Shown here piece by piece: positions 44,294 through 52,729 of a stretch of DNA of 64,000 bases (positions within the stretch are counted from its first letter, which is position 1; each line of letters begins with the position of its first letter). The stretch is from assembly GCF_000626715.1 (NCBI RefSeq), contig NZ_AQRA01000001.1, positions 682,001 through 746,000 of the forward strand, in the 5' to 3' direction. The notes under the pieces are model-generated. The model did no database searches, was not told the DNA's origin, and saw only the letters and a program-made list of their open reading frames with translations. This stretch comes from Aquimarina atlantica. Its GTDB lineage: Bacteria > Bacteroidota > Bacteroidia > Flavobacteriales > Flavobacteriaceae. Position numbers and translations under genes: made by a program.

Positions 44294-46729
44294 ATGGATA
44301 TACAATTACATTCAAAAGCTTATGCTATACTTTTACTTTTAATTACATTACAATCTTTTGCTCAGGAAAGAAAAGAAATTATAGCAGAAAGAATAAATAA
44401 TCCTCCTAAAATTGATGGTGTTCTTGATGATGATGTATGGAAAACTCTTCCGGCTCATGGTAATTTTCAGATGTGGCAACCTGGGAACGAGGGTGAAATA
44501 CCAAAAGAGATACAATCTGAGGTAAAAATGGCATATGATAATAAAGCTGTTTATTTTGGAGTCTACTTATATGACGATCAACCTAATGCAGTATTACGCC
44601 AATTTAGCCAGCGAGATGATATATTTGTTCAGGCCGATCATTTTAGTATTGCTATAAATACCTACAATGATGGAGTTAATGAAACTCGCTTTTATATAAC
44701 CAGTGCCGGTACTATTGGTGACGCCAGAGCAGATCAGTTTAATGAAGATTTTAGTTATAATGTAGTTTTTGATGCTAAAGTTTCTTTTGATGACCAAGGG
44801 TGGTATGCAGAGTTTAAGATACCATATAATGCATTACGTTTTCCAGAAGTGGATATACAGGATTGGAGTATCAACTTTTATAGAAGATCTCTGAGCCGAA
44901 ATCAGACACACACCTGGAACTTTATTGATAACAAAATTGGGCAACGTACACAATATAATGGTTTGGTTAAAGGTGTAGAGAATGTTAATCCTCCCGTACG
45001 ACTTACTTTTTTTCCATTTGTGCAAGGCCTGGTATCACACTCTGATGGAGATACCGAAACTGATTTTAGTGCTGGGATGGATGTAAAATACGGATTAAGC
45101 GATAGTTTTACATTAGATGCAACTCTAATTCCGGATTTTGGGCAAGCAGCTTTTGATGAAGTTCGTCTTAATTTAGGACCATTCGAACAAACTTTTGGAG
45201 AAAACAGACAATTCTTTACTGAAGGTACAGAATTATTTAATAAAGGAAATATTTTCTTTTCCAGAAGAGTTGGTGGTAAACCTTCTACATCTGTATCTGA
45301 CGATGATCTTAATACGAATGAAGTTGCAGAAGATGCTCCTTCCAAAGTAAACCTTCTTAATGCCTTAAAAATTTCGGGAAGAACAAAAGGAAACCTGGGT
45401 ATTGGTTTTTTTAATGCGATTACAGAAAAAACAGAAGTCCGAATTACTGATACTATCACTGGAGCTATACGTAAAGAAGTTGTCGAACCTATATCGAATT
45501 ATAATATTTTTGTATTGGATCAACAGTTTAATAAAAATTCTTCTATTTCCTTAATTAATACCAATGTAACTCGTAGCGGCAGCAAATTTAGAGATGCAAA
45601 TGTAACTGGGTTGGTTTGGAATCTTGCTAATAAGGCAAACTCTTATCGCCTAACCGGAAGATCTTTGGTTAGTCACGTCAATTCTCCAGGGGATAATGTT
45701 GGTGGCTTTGCATCAGAACTTGATTTTGACCGTATTAAAGGTAAAATCAGGTATGGTTTTGGCCATGATTTGGCAAATACGACCTATAATATTAATGATT
45801 TGGGAGTAAATTTCAGGAATAATTTTAATAATTTCAGAGTAAGTGCTTCTTATCAAATCTTTGAACCTAAAGGATTATTTAATACGTATCGTATTAATGT
45901 TTTTGCAAGACATAGACGACTATATGATCCCAGTATCCAAACACAAAACTCTATAGGTGCAGATTGGTTTTTTGTGACCAGGCAACGATTTGGTTTTGGT
46001 GGAAGAGGGTCTTATAACTCTAAGAATAAAGACTATTTTGAGCCTCGTGTAGATGGAAGATTTGTTACTTTTAGTCGAAGTATCGGTGGCAGAATGTTTG
46101 TTTCTTCTGATTATCGAAAAAAGTTTGCCTATGATATTAGCGCCGGAACAAGGCAATGGTTTGGTGATGGACAAAAGATTTATAGAATAGAAATTTCTCC
46201 CAGGTATCGGTTTTCTGATAAATTATTAGTGATCTGGAGATCAGAATACTATAATCGCCCAAATAATTTTGGATATATTGATGATGATGGCACTGATGTA
46301 TTTTTGGGACAACGAGATATTGTTTCCTTAGAAAACTCTTTAAGTGCAAGTTATAATTTTAATCCATACAAGGCTGTAAATTTACGTTTTCGAAACTTCT
46401 GGAGTACTGCCGATTATTCTGATAATGTATTTTACATTTTGAACGAAGATGGATCCAGGACTCAAATTGATTATGATATTTCTGAAGATAATCCCAATAC
46501 CAATTTTAATATTTGGAATCTGGACTTAAGTTTTAATTGGAGATTTGCTCCTGGTAGTGAAGCTACTCTACTCTATCGTAATCAAATTTTTAATGATGAT
46601 GAGTTATCTACCTTAAACTATACACAAAGTCTTGATAATTTGTTTAACAAACCTATTAAGCATACATTATCGCTAAGAGTGGTTTATTTTCTTGATGTGA
46701 ATAATTTAAAGCGTTCTTCTAAAGGATAA
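44294..46729 (+). CDS. DUF5916 outer-membrane protein with CBM9-like N-terminus
   Basis: This 811-aa protein has a signal peptide ([14 protein letters not shown]). A carbohydrate-binding family 9-like domain covers about residues 25-225, with [21 protein letters not shown] long C-terminal part of alternating beta strands with aromatic girdles (for example [23 protein letters not shown]-like stretches) follows, typical of DUF5916 proteins. It is likely a beta-barrel in the outer membrane with an N-terminal ligand-binding domain. The substrate is not known. Confidence 0.85.
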   Translation: MDIQLHSKAYAILLLLITLQSFAQERKEIIAERINNPPKIDGVLDDDVWKTLPAHGNFQMWQPGNEGEIPKEIQSEVKMAYDNKAVYFGVYLYDDQPNAVLRQFSQRDDIFVQADHFSIAINTYNDGVNETRFYITSAGTIGDARADQFNEDFSYNVVFDAKVSFDDQGWYAEFKIPYNALRFPEVDIQDWSINFYRRSLSRNQTHTWNFIDNKIGQRTQYNGLVKGVENVNPPVRLTFFPFVQGLVSHSDGDTETDFSAGMDVKYGLSDSFTLDATLIPDFGQAAFDEVRLNLGPFEQTFGENRQFFTEGTELFNKGNIFFSRRVGGKPSTSVSDDDLNTNEVAEDAPSKVNLLNALKISGRTKGNLGIGFFNAITEKTEVRITDTITGAIRKEVVEPISNYNIFVLDQQFNKNSSISLINTNVTRSGSKFRDANVTGLVWNLANKANSYRLTGRSLVSHVNSPGDNVGGFASELDFDRIKGKIRYGFGHDLANTTYNINDLGVNFRNNFNNFRVSASYQIFEPKGLFNTYRINVFARHRRLYDPSIQTQNSIGADWFFVTRQRFGFGGRGSYNSKNKDYFEPRVDGRFVTFSRSIGGRMFVSSDYRKKFAYDISAGTRQWFGDGQKIYRIEISPRYRFSDKLLVIWRSEYYNRPNNFGYIDDDGTDVFLGQRDIVSLENSLSASYNFNPYKAVNLRFRNFWSTADYSDNVFYILNEDGSRTQIDYDISEDNPNTNFNIWNLDLSFNWRFAPGSEATLLYRNQIFNDDELSTLNYTQSLDNLFNKPIKHTLSLRVVYFLDVNNLKRSSKG

Positions 46730-46784
46730 TCTTGGGGATTCTAATGATATTGATTACTTTCACTCCTTCAAGTATAGAAAACGG

Positions 46785-47447
46785 ATGATCAAAGCTAATA
46801 ATATTCATAAAAATTACGGAGACCTTCATGTCCTTAAAGGAGTAGATCTTCATATCAAACAAGGAGAAATTGTTTCTATCGTTGGTGCTTCGGGTGCAGG
46901 AAAAACTACATTATTACAAATTTTGGGTACATTAGACCGTGTTAGCGAAGTAAAAAACTGTGAGTTATCGATTAATGAATCCAATATCAATACATTATCT
47001 CAGAAACAGCTTTCAAAATTTAGAAATGAACAACTTGGTTTTATTTTTCAATTTCACCAGTTGTTACCCGAATTTACGGCTCTAGAAAATGTATGTATTC
47101 CTGCTTTTATAAAAAAAACTCCAAAAGCCAAAGTAGAAAAAAGAGCCAAAGAACTCTTAGATTTCTTAGGGCTTTCTCATCGATATGATCATAAGCCAAG
47201 TGAATTATCTGGAGGAGAGCAGCAACGAGTTGCAGTGGCCAGAGCACTTATAAATAATCCAAAAGTGATTTTTGCAGATGAACCATCTGGAAATCTAGAT
47301 AGTGAAGCTGCAGAAAACTTACATCAATTATTTTTTAAGCTTAGAGATGAATTTGGACAAACCTTTGTTATTGTTACGCATAATCAAGAGTTAGCTGATA
47401 TGGCTGATAGAAAGTTGGTTATGGTAGATGGTAAGATTGTAGGATAA
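46785..47447 (+). CDS. lolD: ABC transporter ATP-binding protein (LolD-like)
   Basis: This 220-aa ATPase has Walker [11 protein letters not shown], the signature [15 protein letters not shown], Walker [13 protein letters not shown] and the switch His in VTHNQE. The LolD/MacB-type layout ([21 protein letters not shown]) implies a role in lipoprotein release or a similar MacB-type transporter. The permease partner is not adjacent. The gene name is a family-level guess. It starts 55 bp after the DUF5916 gene on the same strand and ends convergent to the first M57 gene. Confidence 0.85.
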   Translation: MIKANNIHKNYGDLHVLKGVDLHIKQGEIVSIVGASGAGKTTLLQILGTLDRVSEVKNCELSINESNINTLSQKQLSKFRNEQLGFIFQFHQLLPEFTALENVCIPAFIKKTPKAKVEKRAKELLDFLGLSHRYDHKPSELSGGEQQRVAVARALINNPKVIFADEPSGNLDSEAAENLHQLFFKLRDEFGQTFVIVTHNQELADMADRKLVMVDGKIVG

Positions 47448-47512
47448 ACCCTCTGGTATAGCAAACTATACCTATGCTATGAATATTATTTCAGAAAGGA
47501 ACAAAAAAAATA

Positions 47513-47544
47513 AAAAGGCTGTATATTTAATTATACAGCCTTTT
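47513..47544. terminator. bidirectional terminator
   Basis: Perfect 13-bp stem (47513-47525 with 47532-47544), 6-nt loop, A4/T4 flanks. It lies between the convergent LolD-like gene and first M57 gene. Confidence 0.88.
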
Positions 47545-47578
47545 CTTAATAAATTTCAAAGTTCTTAATAATTTTATA

Positions 47579-48412
47579 TTAGTATATATATTGGAGAGCA
47601 GCTACATCCCCACTACTAAAACGACCAGTAGCTCCAAATGCTCCACATGAAATCATGATTGATGATCTATCTACGCCTGTTGGAGTTCCTGGGATATGAA
47701 TAGCACCATCTTGTCCTTGTCCTTCATTTTGACCATTATCACATGATCTAGCAAACCAGTCTGTATGACGTAAACCAATACAGTGTCCCATTTCGTGAGC
47801 AATTACATGTTTAGAATAAGTTACACCTCTACTACCTACACTAGGTCCGATTCTTGCCCACTTGTAAGGTCTTCCTCCTGAAGGAAATCCAGCTAATCCA
47901 CCAGCACCTAGGTCTCCACGTACATAAACTACTATATCTGCTGCTTGATAATTAGTACCAAAACTAAGACTCATTCTAATCGTTAACCCTAAACTGTTAT
48001 AGCTGTTTACCGCTTGTCTTAAACCTTCTTGTGCTGCTTGGTTTAATCCATTACCACCACCACCTGTGTATCCTAATACTGTGATTGTACGGAGAGAAAC
48101 AAGATTTCTTGTTCTATATTGCTTCATTCCATTATCTAAGGCCTCTAGGCTTGGCTGGTCTGCAAGTCCCGCAACCGGTATTCCTAGATCTGTACCATTA
48201 ACGAAGTAGTCTTCACTACTTCCATCCAGGTCTGTAACCGTTTTAATAGTTACATTATTTGTATTAACCCCCATGCTTTCTAGCTTAAGAAGTTGCTCTT
48301 TTGTAGGAACATTATCTATTTCATTTACTTCTGCAGCAACTTCTTCTTTTTGACAAGAAGTAATACATCCTGCCACGATAGCGCTAAGCGCTAATAATTT
48401 GATAGTTTTCAT
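47579..48412 (-). CDS. M57-family zinc metalloprotease lipoprotein, copy 1
   Basis: This 277-aa secreted protease has a lipoprotein signal (GCITSC, Cys 20), a propeptide-like stretch to about residue 105, then a zinc domain. The extended motif is HEMGHCIGLRH (206-216), giving zinc ligands H206, H210 and H216 and the catalytic E207. A SIMIS stretch near the end may be the Met-turn. It is a near copy of the gene at 49109-49951, with an identical first 31 residues apart from no change in the lipobox. It has a 430-nt conserved leader. Confidence 0.9.
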   Translation of the reverse strand: MKTIKLLALSAIVAGCITSCQKEEVAAEVNEIDNVPTKEQLLKLESMGVNTNNVTIKTVTDLDGSSEDYFVNGTDLGIPVAGLADQPSLEALDNGMKQYRTRNLVSLRTITVLGYTGGGGNGLNQAAQEGLRQAVNSYNSLGLTIRMSLSFGTNYQAADIVVYVRGDLGAGGLAGFPSGGRPYKWARIGPSVGSRGVTYSKHVIAHEMGHCIGLRHTDWFARSCDNGQNEGQGQDGAIHIPGTPTGVDRSSIMISCGAFGATGRFSSGDVAALQYIY

Positions 48413-48575
48413 ATTTTAAGTTTGTTAATTTGTGTGAGTGACAAAACCAAAAAAGGTTTTCTATCATCTCGATTAAAAAAATTAGATATTAAGAACTTTG
48501 AAATCTTAATACTTAGGTATAGAGTATGTAATCTTTATTGTTCTACATGAAGCTGTTTCAGCATATCGCTAAACA

Positions 48576-48745
48576 ACAAAGTATAAACCGGATAGAGGCT
48601 AAAAAGACCTCATATGAATCAAAATTTGGAAAGTTATTTTTGATTGTTCCTCAATAAGAATTTTTAAATCTCAACTTTTAGGCTTTCAAAATGGTCCCTA
48701 AGAATCCTAAATTGTATTTAAAAATATTCCGGTTTATAACTTTGT
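48576..48745 (-). promoter_or_regulatory. conserved structured leader element, copy 1
   Basis: Arms 48576-48592 and 48728-48745 can pair over 17 bp with one bulged base (acaaagtataaaccgga with its complement), closing a 170-nt domain. Inside lie a gagg/cctc hairpin (48595-48598 with 48608-48611) and an aatcaaaa/ttttgatt hairpin (48617-48624 with 48638-48645). The same pairings occur in copy 2 at 50110-50282. This suggests an RNA structure in the 5' leader. A riboswitch, thermosensor or small RNA are possible; none matches a class that I know. Confidence 0.55.
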
Positions 48746-48851
48746 AGCAACCAAGAATTTAATCTATAGTTATCCTATAGACTAATTTTTATTTAGTGAA
48801 AATAAAATTGGAATACTGTTGAATAGTGTTTTCATAAGTTAAGAGTTTGTG

Positions 48852-48880
48852 CAAAATTAGTTGAAGCTAAATTCTACAAA
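48852..48880 (-). promoter_or_regulatory. consensus promoter of M57 copy 1
   Basis: On the minus strand: TTTG (48880-48877), 17-bp spacer, TAATTTTG (48859-48852). RNA should start near 48847, giving a leader of about 434 nt before the ATG at 48412. Confidence 0.7.
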
Positions 48881-48904
48881 AAAAGGACTTAAATCAATAA
48901 TTAG

Positions 48905-48952
48905 ATGTCTTTAATCGTGATTTGAGACATCTCAAATCACGATTAAAGACAT
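48905..48952. promoter_or_regulatory. 23-bp perfect dyad 25 bp upstream of the M57 copy 1 promoter
   Basis: Arms 48905-48927 and 48930-48952 are perfect complements with a 2-nt centre. There is no U-tract, so a terminator is unlikely. The position just upstream of the -33 box suggests an operator or activator site. A degraded form is found at the same spacing in copy 2. Confidence 0.6.
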
Positions 48953-49050
48953 TTACAAAAAAAGCCTTAAACATAGTAAAAACAAGAAATAACAGAACTT
49001 TAATTAATTATAATACGTCTGTAAAAACAGAAAAAAATAAAAAACGAAAA

Positions 49051-49070
49051 GACTGCCTTTTCAGGCAGTC
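49051..49070 (-). terminator. terminator of M57 copy 2
   Basis: Perfect 8-bp stem (49051-49058 with 49063-49070), 4-nt loop, then a T-rich run on the minus strand (about 49030-49050). It follows the copy 2 stop at 49109. Confidence 0.85.
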
Positions 49071-49108
49071 CCTTCTAAAAAAAATCAAAGTTCTTAATAA
49101 ATTTTATA

Positions 49109-49951
49109 TTAATATAAGTACTGCAATGCAGTAACATCATTTCTATTTAGAGTCCCATTTTGAGGGTTTCCTTGTGCCGGACAAGAAATCATCAAAGATG
49201 TAATATCTACTCCAGTTGGAGTTCCTGGAATATGGATTGCACCATCAGCACCTTGACCTTCAGGTCTACCATCACATACTCTTCTCTGCCAATCTGTATG
49301 ACGTAACCCTATACAATGCCCCATTTCATGAGCAATAACATGTTGAGTATACGCAACTCCTCTATTTTTAACACTAGGCCCGATTCTTGCCCACTTGTAT
49401 GGTCTTCCACCAGAAGGAAATCCTGCCAATCCACCAGCTCCTAAATCACTTCTCACATATACTACTAAATCAGCAGCCTGGTAATTGGTACCAAAAGTAA
49501 GCCTCATATTAAGAGAAGTATTTAAACTATTGTACCTATTAACAGCTCTCTGTAAGGCCTGTCTTCCTGTATTAGACAGTCCATTACCGCCACCACCTGT
49601 ATAACCTAATACATTAATTGTACGGTTATTCCTAGAGACAATGTTTCTTGTTCTATACTGCTTCATTCCGTTATCCATAACCCCTAAGCTTGGCTGATCT
49701 ACAAGTCCAGCAACTGGTATCCCTAGATCCGTGCCATTAACGAAGTAGTCTGCACTACTCCCATCCAGATCGGTTACCGTTTTTACAGATACATCTTCTG
49801 TATTAACTCCCATGCTTTCTAACTTAAGAAGCTGTTCTTTTGTAGGAGTATTATTTATTTCATTTACTTCTGCAGCAACTTCTTCTTTTTGGCAAGAAGT
49901 AATGCACCCCGCAACGATAGCGCTTAGCGCTAATAATTTAATAGTTTTCAT
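49109..49951 (-). CDS. M57-family zinc metalloprotease lipoprotein, copy 2
   Basis: This 280-aa protein has the same layout as copy 1: lipoprotein signal with GCITSC, propeptide-like region, and zinc motif HEMGHCIGLRH. It differs mainly in a short insertion (SRNNRTINVLG) and after the zinc motif (WQRRVCDGRPEGQG). The active site and zinc ligands are intact, so both copies should be active. The 5' leader and promoter are also duplicated. The 7TM-AraC gene lies upstream on the same strand. Confidence 0.9.
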   Translation of the reverse strand: MKTIKLLALSAIVAGCITSCQKEEVAAEVNEINNTPTKEQLLKLESMGVNTEDVSVKTVTDLDGSSADYFVNGTDLGIPVAGLVDQPSLGVMDNGMKQYRTRNIVSRNNRTINVLGYTGGGGNGLSNTGRQALQRAVNRYNSLNTSLNMRLTFGTNYQAADLVVYVRSDLGAGGLAGFPSGGRPYKWARIGPSVKNRGVAYTQHVIAHEMGHCIGLRHTDWQRRVCDGRPEGQGADGAIHIPGTPTGVDITSLMISCPAQGNPQNGTLNRNDVTALQYLY

Positions 49952-50109
49952 ATTTTAAGTTTGTTAATTTGTGTGAGTCAACAAAAACCAAAAGGTTTTC
50001 TATCATCTCGATTAAAAAAATAGATATTAAGAACTTTGAAACCTTAATACAATTAAGAATACGTAATCTATATTGTTCTAAATAAGGCTATTTAAGCTAT
50101 AGCCAAACA

Positions 50110-50282
50110 ACAAAGTATAAACCGGATCGAGGCTAAAAAAACCTCATATGAATCAAAATTTGAAAGGCATTTTGATTATCACTCACTCAATAAGAAATTT
50201 TAAATCTCAACTTTCAGGCTTTCAAAATGGTACTTAAGAATCCTAAAATTATATTTAGAAAAATTCCGGTTTATAGCTTTGT
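50110..50282 (-). promoter_or_regulatory. conserved structured leader element, copy 2
   Basis: Arms 50110-50126 and 50265-50282 pair over 17 bp with one bulge, as in copy 1. The gagg/cctc and aatcaaaa/ttttgatt hairpins are kept although the sequence around them has changed by substitutions and indels. The ATG lies 158 nt downstream. Confidence 0.55.
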
Positions 50283-50383
50283 AGAAATCAATAATATAAC
50301 CTACTAGTTATCTTGATATTTTTTTGCTAAAAACAAGAATTGGAATAGTGCTGAATAATGTTTTCATAAGTCGATTGTTTGTG

Positions 50384-50412
50384 TAAAATTAGTTGATACT
50401 AAATTCTACAAA
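50384..50412 (-). promoter_or_regulatory. promoter of M57 copy 2
   Basis: On the minus strand: TTTG (50412-50409), 17-bp spacer, TAATTTTA (50391-50384). The last base of the -7 box differs from copy 1 (A for G), so strength may differ. Confidence 0.6.
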
Positions 50413-50499
50413 AAAAACGCGCCAACCAACAAACAGGTGTCCCTTAACATGATATAAGATGTCTTAAATCATAATAATAAACATATAAAATCAAGATAA

Positions 50500-51558
50500 T
50501 CAATCATCTACATTTTTTGCATATGATGAAGGGGAGACTCCAACAATATCTTTAAAATTTTTGTAAAAAGATGCCCTGGAATTAAAACCTACCTCATTAG
50601 CTATTGCAGAAATGCTAAATTTTTTATGCCTATCCATAGACAAAAGTTGTTTAAATTCCTCTATCCTATAATAATTAATGTAATTATTGAAATTTTTATG
50701 CTCTATCTTATTAATCGCTTTAGAGATCAGCCTTTCTGGCAACTTTACCTCTTTGGCAAATGTTTTTAAAGTTATTGAAGGGTTTAAATATGCTTTAGTT
50801 TCTATCATATATTCTTCAATAACCCTTACTACATTTTCTAATTCTGCCTTAGTTTCTTTTTCTTCTACTTTGGGAGAAATCATATTTATAATATTAATCT
50901 GTACAAGACTAGCAATAGTAACATAATAGAGAGAAAGTAAAAGAATAGTATTCATTAAATATCTATAAGATTTTTCGCTAATAAACAAATTCAATGAATT
51001 ACCCGAGAGATTAAACAGGATACAGATAATACAAAAAACAGTTAACCAATTTAATGATTTGTTTTTGGTAACTTCATAATAATAAGGTAATTGTTTCTTG
51101 TGTTTATTATTAATTTTAATAATCATAACAGACATCGTTACGATATAGATACCGCCAACAATGTTCATTATTTTGCCAAAATGCATTGCTTTTAAAGTGG
51201 TATGCATTTCTGGGTTTTGCAGCACTAAAAGAAAAAATACTGATAAAAACAAAAACTCTAAGATCGCAGGGATATAGTAATAAAATTTTCGTTTTATATA
51301 AATTCCCGTGGTTTCTACAGCGTAGAAAAACAGAAAACTCATGCTTAACAAATTAAATCGAAGTGGGTGGTAATAAACTGCAGGATGCTTCACATATTTA
51401 AAAACAAAATATATTGCCATCTCAACACATAAAGTAACAAAAAACAATCCCAGATATCTATTAATATGTACTTTTTTAGATCGATAAAAAAGTAGAACAA
51501 CAGTAATAACTAACGTTTGTAAGCCACTTATTAAAAATAAATAATCTATAATTTTCAT
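50500..51558 (-). CDS. membrane-anchored AraC-family regulator (7TM sensor)
   Basis: This protein of about 352 aa, from the ATG at 51558 (an earlier ATG at 51588 is possible), has about seven transmembrane helices at residues 5-225, then a cytoplasmic AraC HTH (about 250-350) with LKTFAKEVKLPERLISKAINK and ANEVGFNSRASFYKNFKDIVGVSPSSYAK. It likely senses an envelope or extracellular signal and acts on DNA. It lies immediately upstream of the M57 genes on the same strand, making it a candidate regulator of them. Its signal is unknown. Confidence 0.85.
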   Translation of the reverse strand: MKIIDYLFLISGLQTLVITVVLLFYRSKKVHINRYLGLFFVTLCVEMAIYFVFKYVKHPAVYYHPLRFNLLSMSFLFFYAVETTGIYIKRKFYYYIPAILEFLFLSVFFLLVLQNPEMHTTLKAMHFGKIMNIVGGIYIVTMSVMIIKINNKHKKQLPYYYEVTKNKSLNWLTVFCIICILFNLSGNSLNLFISEKSYRYLMNTILLLSLYYVTIASLVQINIINMISPKVEEKETKAELENVVRVIEEYMIETKAYLNPSITLKTFAKEVKLPERLISKAINKIEHKNFNNYINYYRIEEFKQLLSMDRHKKFSISAIANEVGFNSRASFYKNFKDIVGVSPSSYAKNVDD

Positions 51559-51813
51559 CTCAAGAATCTTTAAATAACAAAATATCACTGACTGTTATTA
51601 ATATAGATCAATAGAAATGCCTATATGCCTTGTAACATAATAAAAACTATCTTGTTAATGGCATTAAAATAGATAAACTTTTTAACACATAAATTTATTG
51701 TACATAAAACTCAAATCTGTATTTTATTTAACCTTTTTCTTAAATATTAATAGATATTCATTAAAATTATCATCTTTGCTGATAATAAAACAACAAAATG
51801 ATACTATATCCCC

Positions 51814-52587
51814 GTGAAGAAATTTAACCATATCGACCTCAAAGATTTCCTGGATGAAAAGGCTTTTTACTATGAACAACCAAAATTTATTGAAACAGAT
51901 CCGGTACAGATTCCTCATCTATATACAAACAAAGAAGATATTGAAATTTCGGGATTTCTTACTGCTACTATTTCCTGGGGGAATCGAAAAAGCATCTTAA
52001 CCAATTCTCACAAATTAATGTCACTTTTGGGGAATAGTCCGTATGATTTTATAATGAATCATACCGAGGTAAATTTTCAGGATTTTAATGGTTTTGTACA
52101 TCGAACTTTTAATAGTACTGATCTCTCTTACTTCATCACAGCACTACGGCATGTGTATACTAAATATGGTGATATGGAAGCATTTTTTAAATTGTATAAA
52201 GAAGAAGACAACTTTCAGAATGCAATTCATAACTTCAAAAAAGAATTCTTTTCCTTGCCCCATCCGATTAGAACAGAAAAACATATTAGTGACCCTCATA
52301 AAAACTCTGCTGCCAAACGAATCAATATGTTTCTACGATGGATGGTAAGAGATGCTTCTGCCGGAGTTGATTTAGGTATTTGGCGTAACCTCTCCCCTTC
52401 TCAATTATCATGCCCCTTAGATGTACACTCGGGAAATGTTGCTCGTAAACTGGGATTGCTTACACGCAAACAAAATGATGGAAAAGCATTGTTAGAGCTT
52501 GATACAAAATTGAGGGACTTAGATCCCACAGACCCGGTTAAGTACGATTACGCTTTATTTGGACTTGGAGTTTTTGAAAAATTTTAA
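51814..52587 (+). CDS. TIGR02757-family protein
   Basis: This 257-aa protein matches the TIGR02757 (DUF2400) family of Bacteroidota, with ATISWGNRKSIL, FFSLPHPIRTEKHISDPHKNSAAKRINMFLRWMVR-type segments and a late LDVHSGNVARKLGLLTRKQND. The fold of these proteins resembles helix-hairpin-helix DNA glycosylases, but activity is unproven. It starts at GTG (51814); no in-frame ATG lies near. No operon partner. Confidence 0.85.
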   Translation: MKKFNHIDLKDFLDEKAFYYEQPKFIETDPVQIPHLYTNKEDIEISGFLTATISWGNRKSILTNSHKLMSLLGNSPYDFIMNHTEVNFQDFNGFVHRTFNSTDLSYFITALRHVYTKYGDMEAFFKLYKEEDNFQNAIHNFKKEFFSLPHPIRTEKHISDPHKNSAAKRINMFLRWMVRDASAGVDLGIWRNLSPSQLSCPLDVHSGNVARKLGLLTRKQNDGKALLELDTKLRDLDPTDPVKYDYALFGLGVFEKF

Positions 52588-52677
52588 GTTTAGAACCATT
52601 CTAAAGAGTAATCTTAATTTTACATTCTAAACATTTAGATGATATTTCTTTAATAAACATAAAACATCTTCATAAAG

Positions 52678-52706
52678 TTGTTGAGGCATGCCTTAGGCTA
52701 AATTTG
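52678..52706 (+). promoter_or_regulatory. consensus promoter of the PhoX-like gene
   Basis: TTG (52678-52680), 18-bp spacer, TAAATTTG (52699-52706). RNA should start near 52711, before the ATG at 52730, which supports that start over the GTG at 52706. Confidence 0.7.
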
Positions 52707-52729
52707 TGGAAACAAAAATCCACACAATC

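Larger units (their letters stand above)
48413..49050 (-). promoter_or_regulatory. intergenic region with structured leader, promoter and dyad of M57 copy 1
   Basis: This region contains the 170-nt structured element (48576-48745), RBS-proximal hairpin (aaaacc/ggtttt, 48443-48460), a 6-bp hairpin (48489-48494 with 48504-48509), a consensus promoter (48852-48880) and a 23-bp dyad (48905-48952). No plausible gene on either strand. Confidence 0.6.
47560..50482. repeat. tandem duplication of M57 gene plus leader and upstream dyad
   Basis: Two units repeat in direct orientation: unit 1 from about 47560 to 48952 and unit 2 from about 49090 to 50482. Each holds an M57 gene, a 430-nt leader, the promoter and an upstream dyad. 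The leaders stay highly similar across insertions and deletions, while the terminators and the residues around 217-265 have diverged. The unit length of about 1.4-1.5 kb is consistent on both sides. Confidence 0.85.
49952..50499 (-). promoter_or_regulatory. intergenic region with structured leader, promoter and dyad of M57 copy 2
   Basis: It parallels the 48413-48952 region: RBS-proximal aaaacc/ggtttt hairpin, a 173-nt structured element (50110-50282), promoter (50384-50412) and a degraded dyad (about 50438-50482). No plausible gene was seen. Confidence 0.6.

Noticed and set aside
44902-45459. Antisense open frame of 185 codons inside the DUF5916 gene
   Set aside because: It mirrors a real coding frame, lacks family motifs, and the plus-strand protein is clearly functional.
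48905-48952. The 23-bp dyad as a transcription terminator
   Set aside because: Neither strand has a U-tract after it, and the real terminator of copy 2 lies at 49051-49070.
52706-52708. GTG start for the PhoX-like gene
   Set aside because: It is at the end of the -7 box; the ATG at 52730 gives a proper lipoprotein signal.
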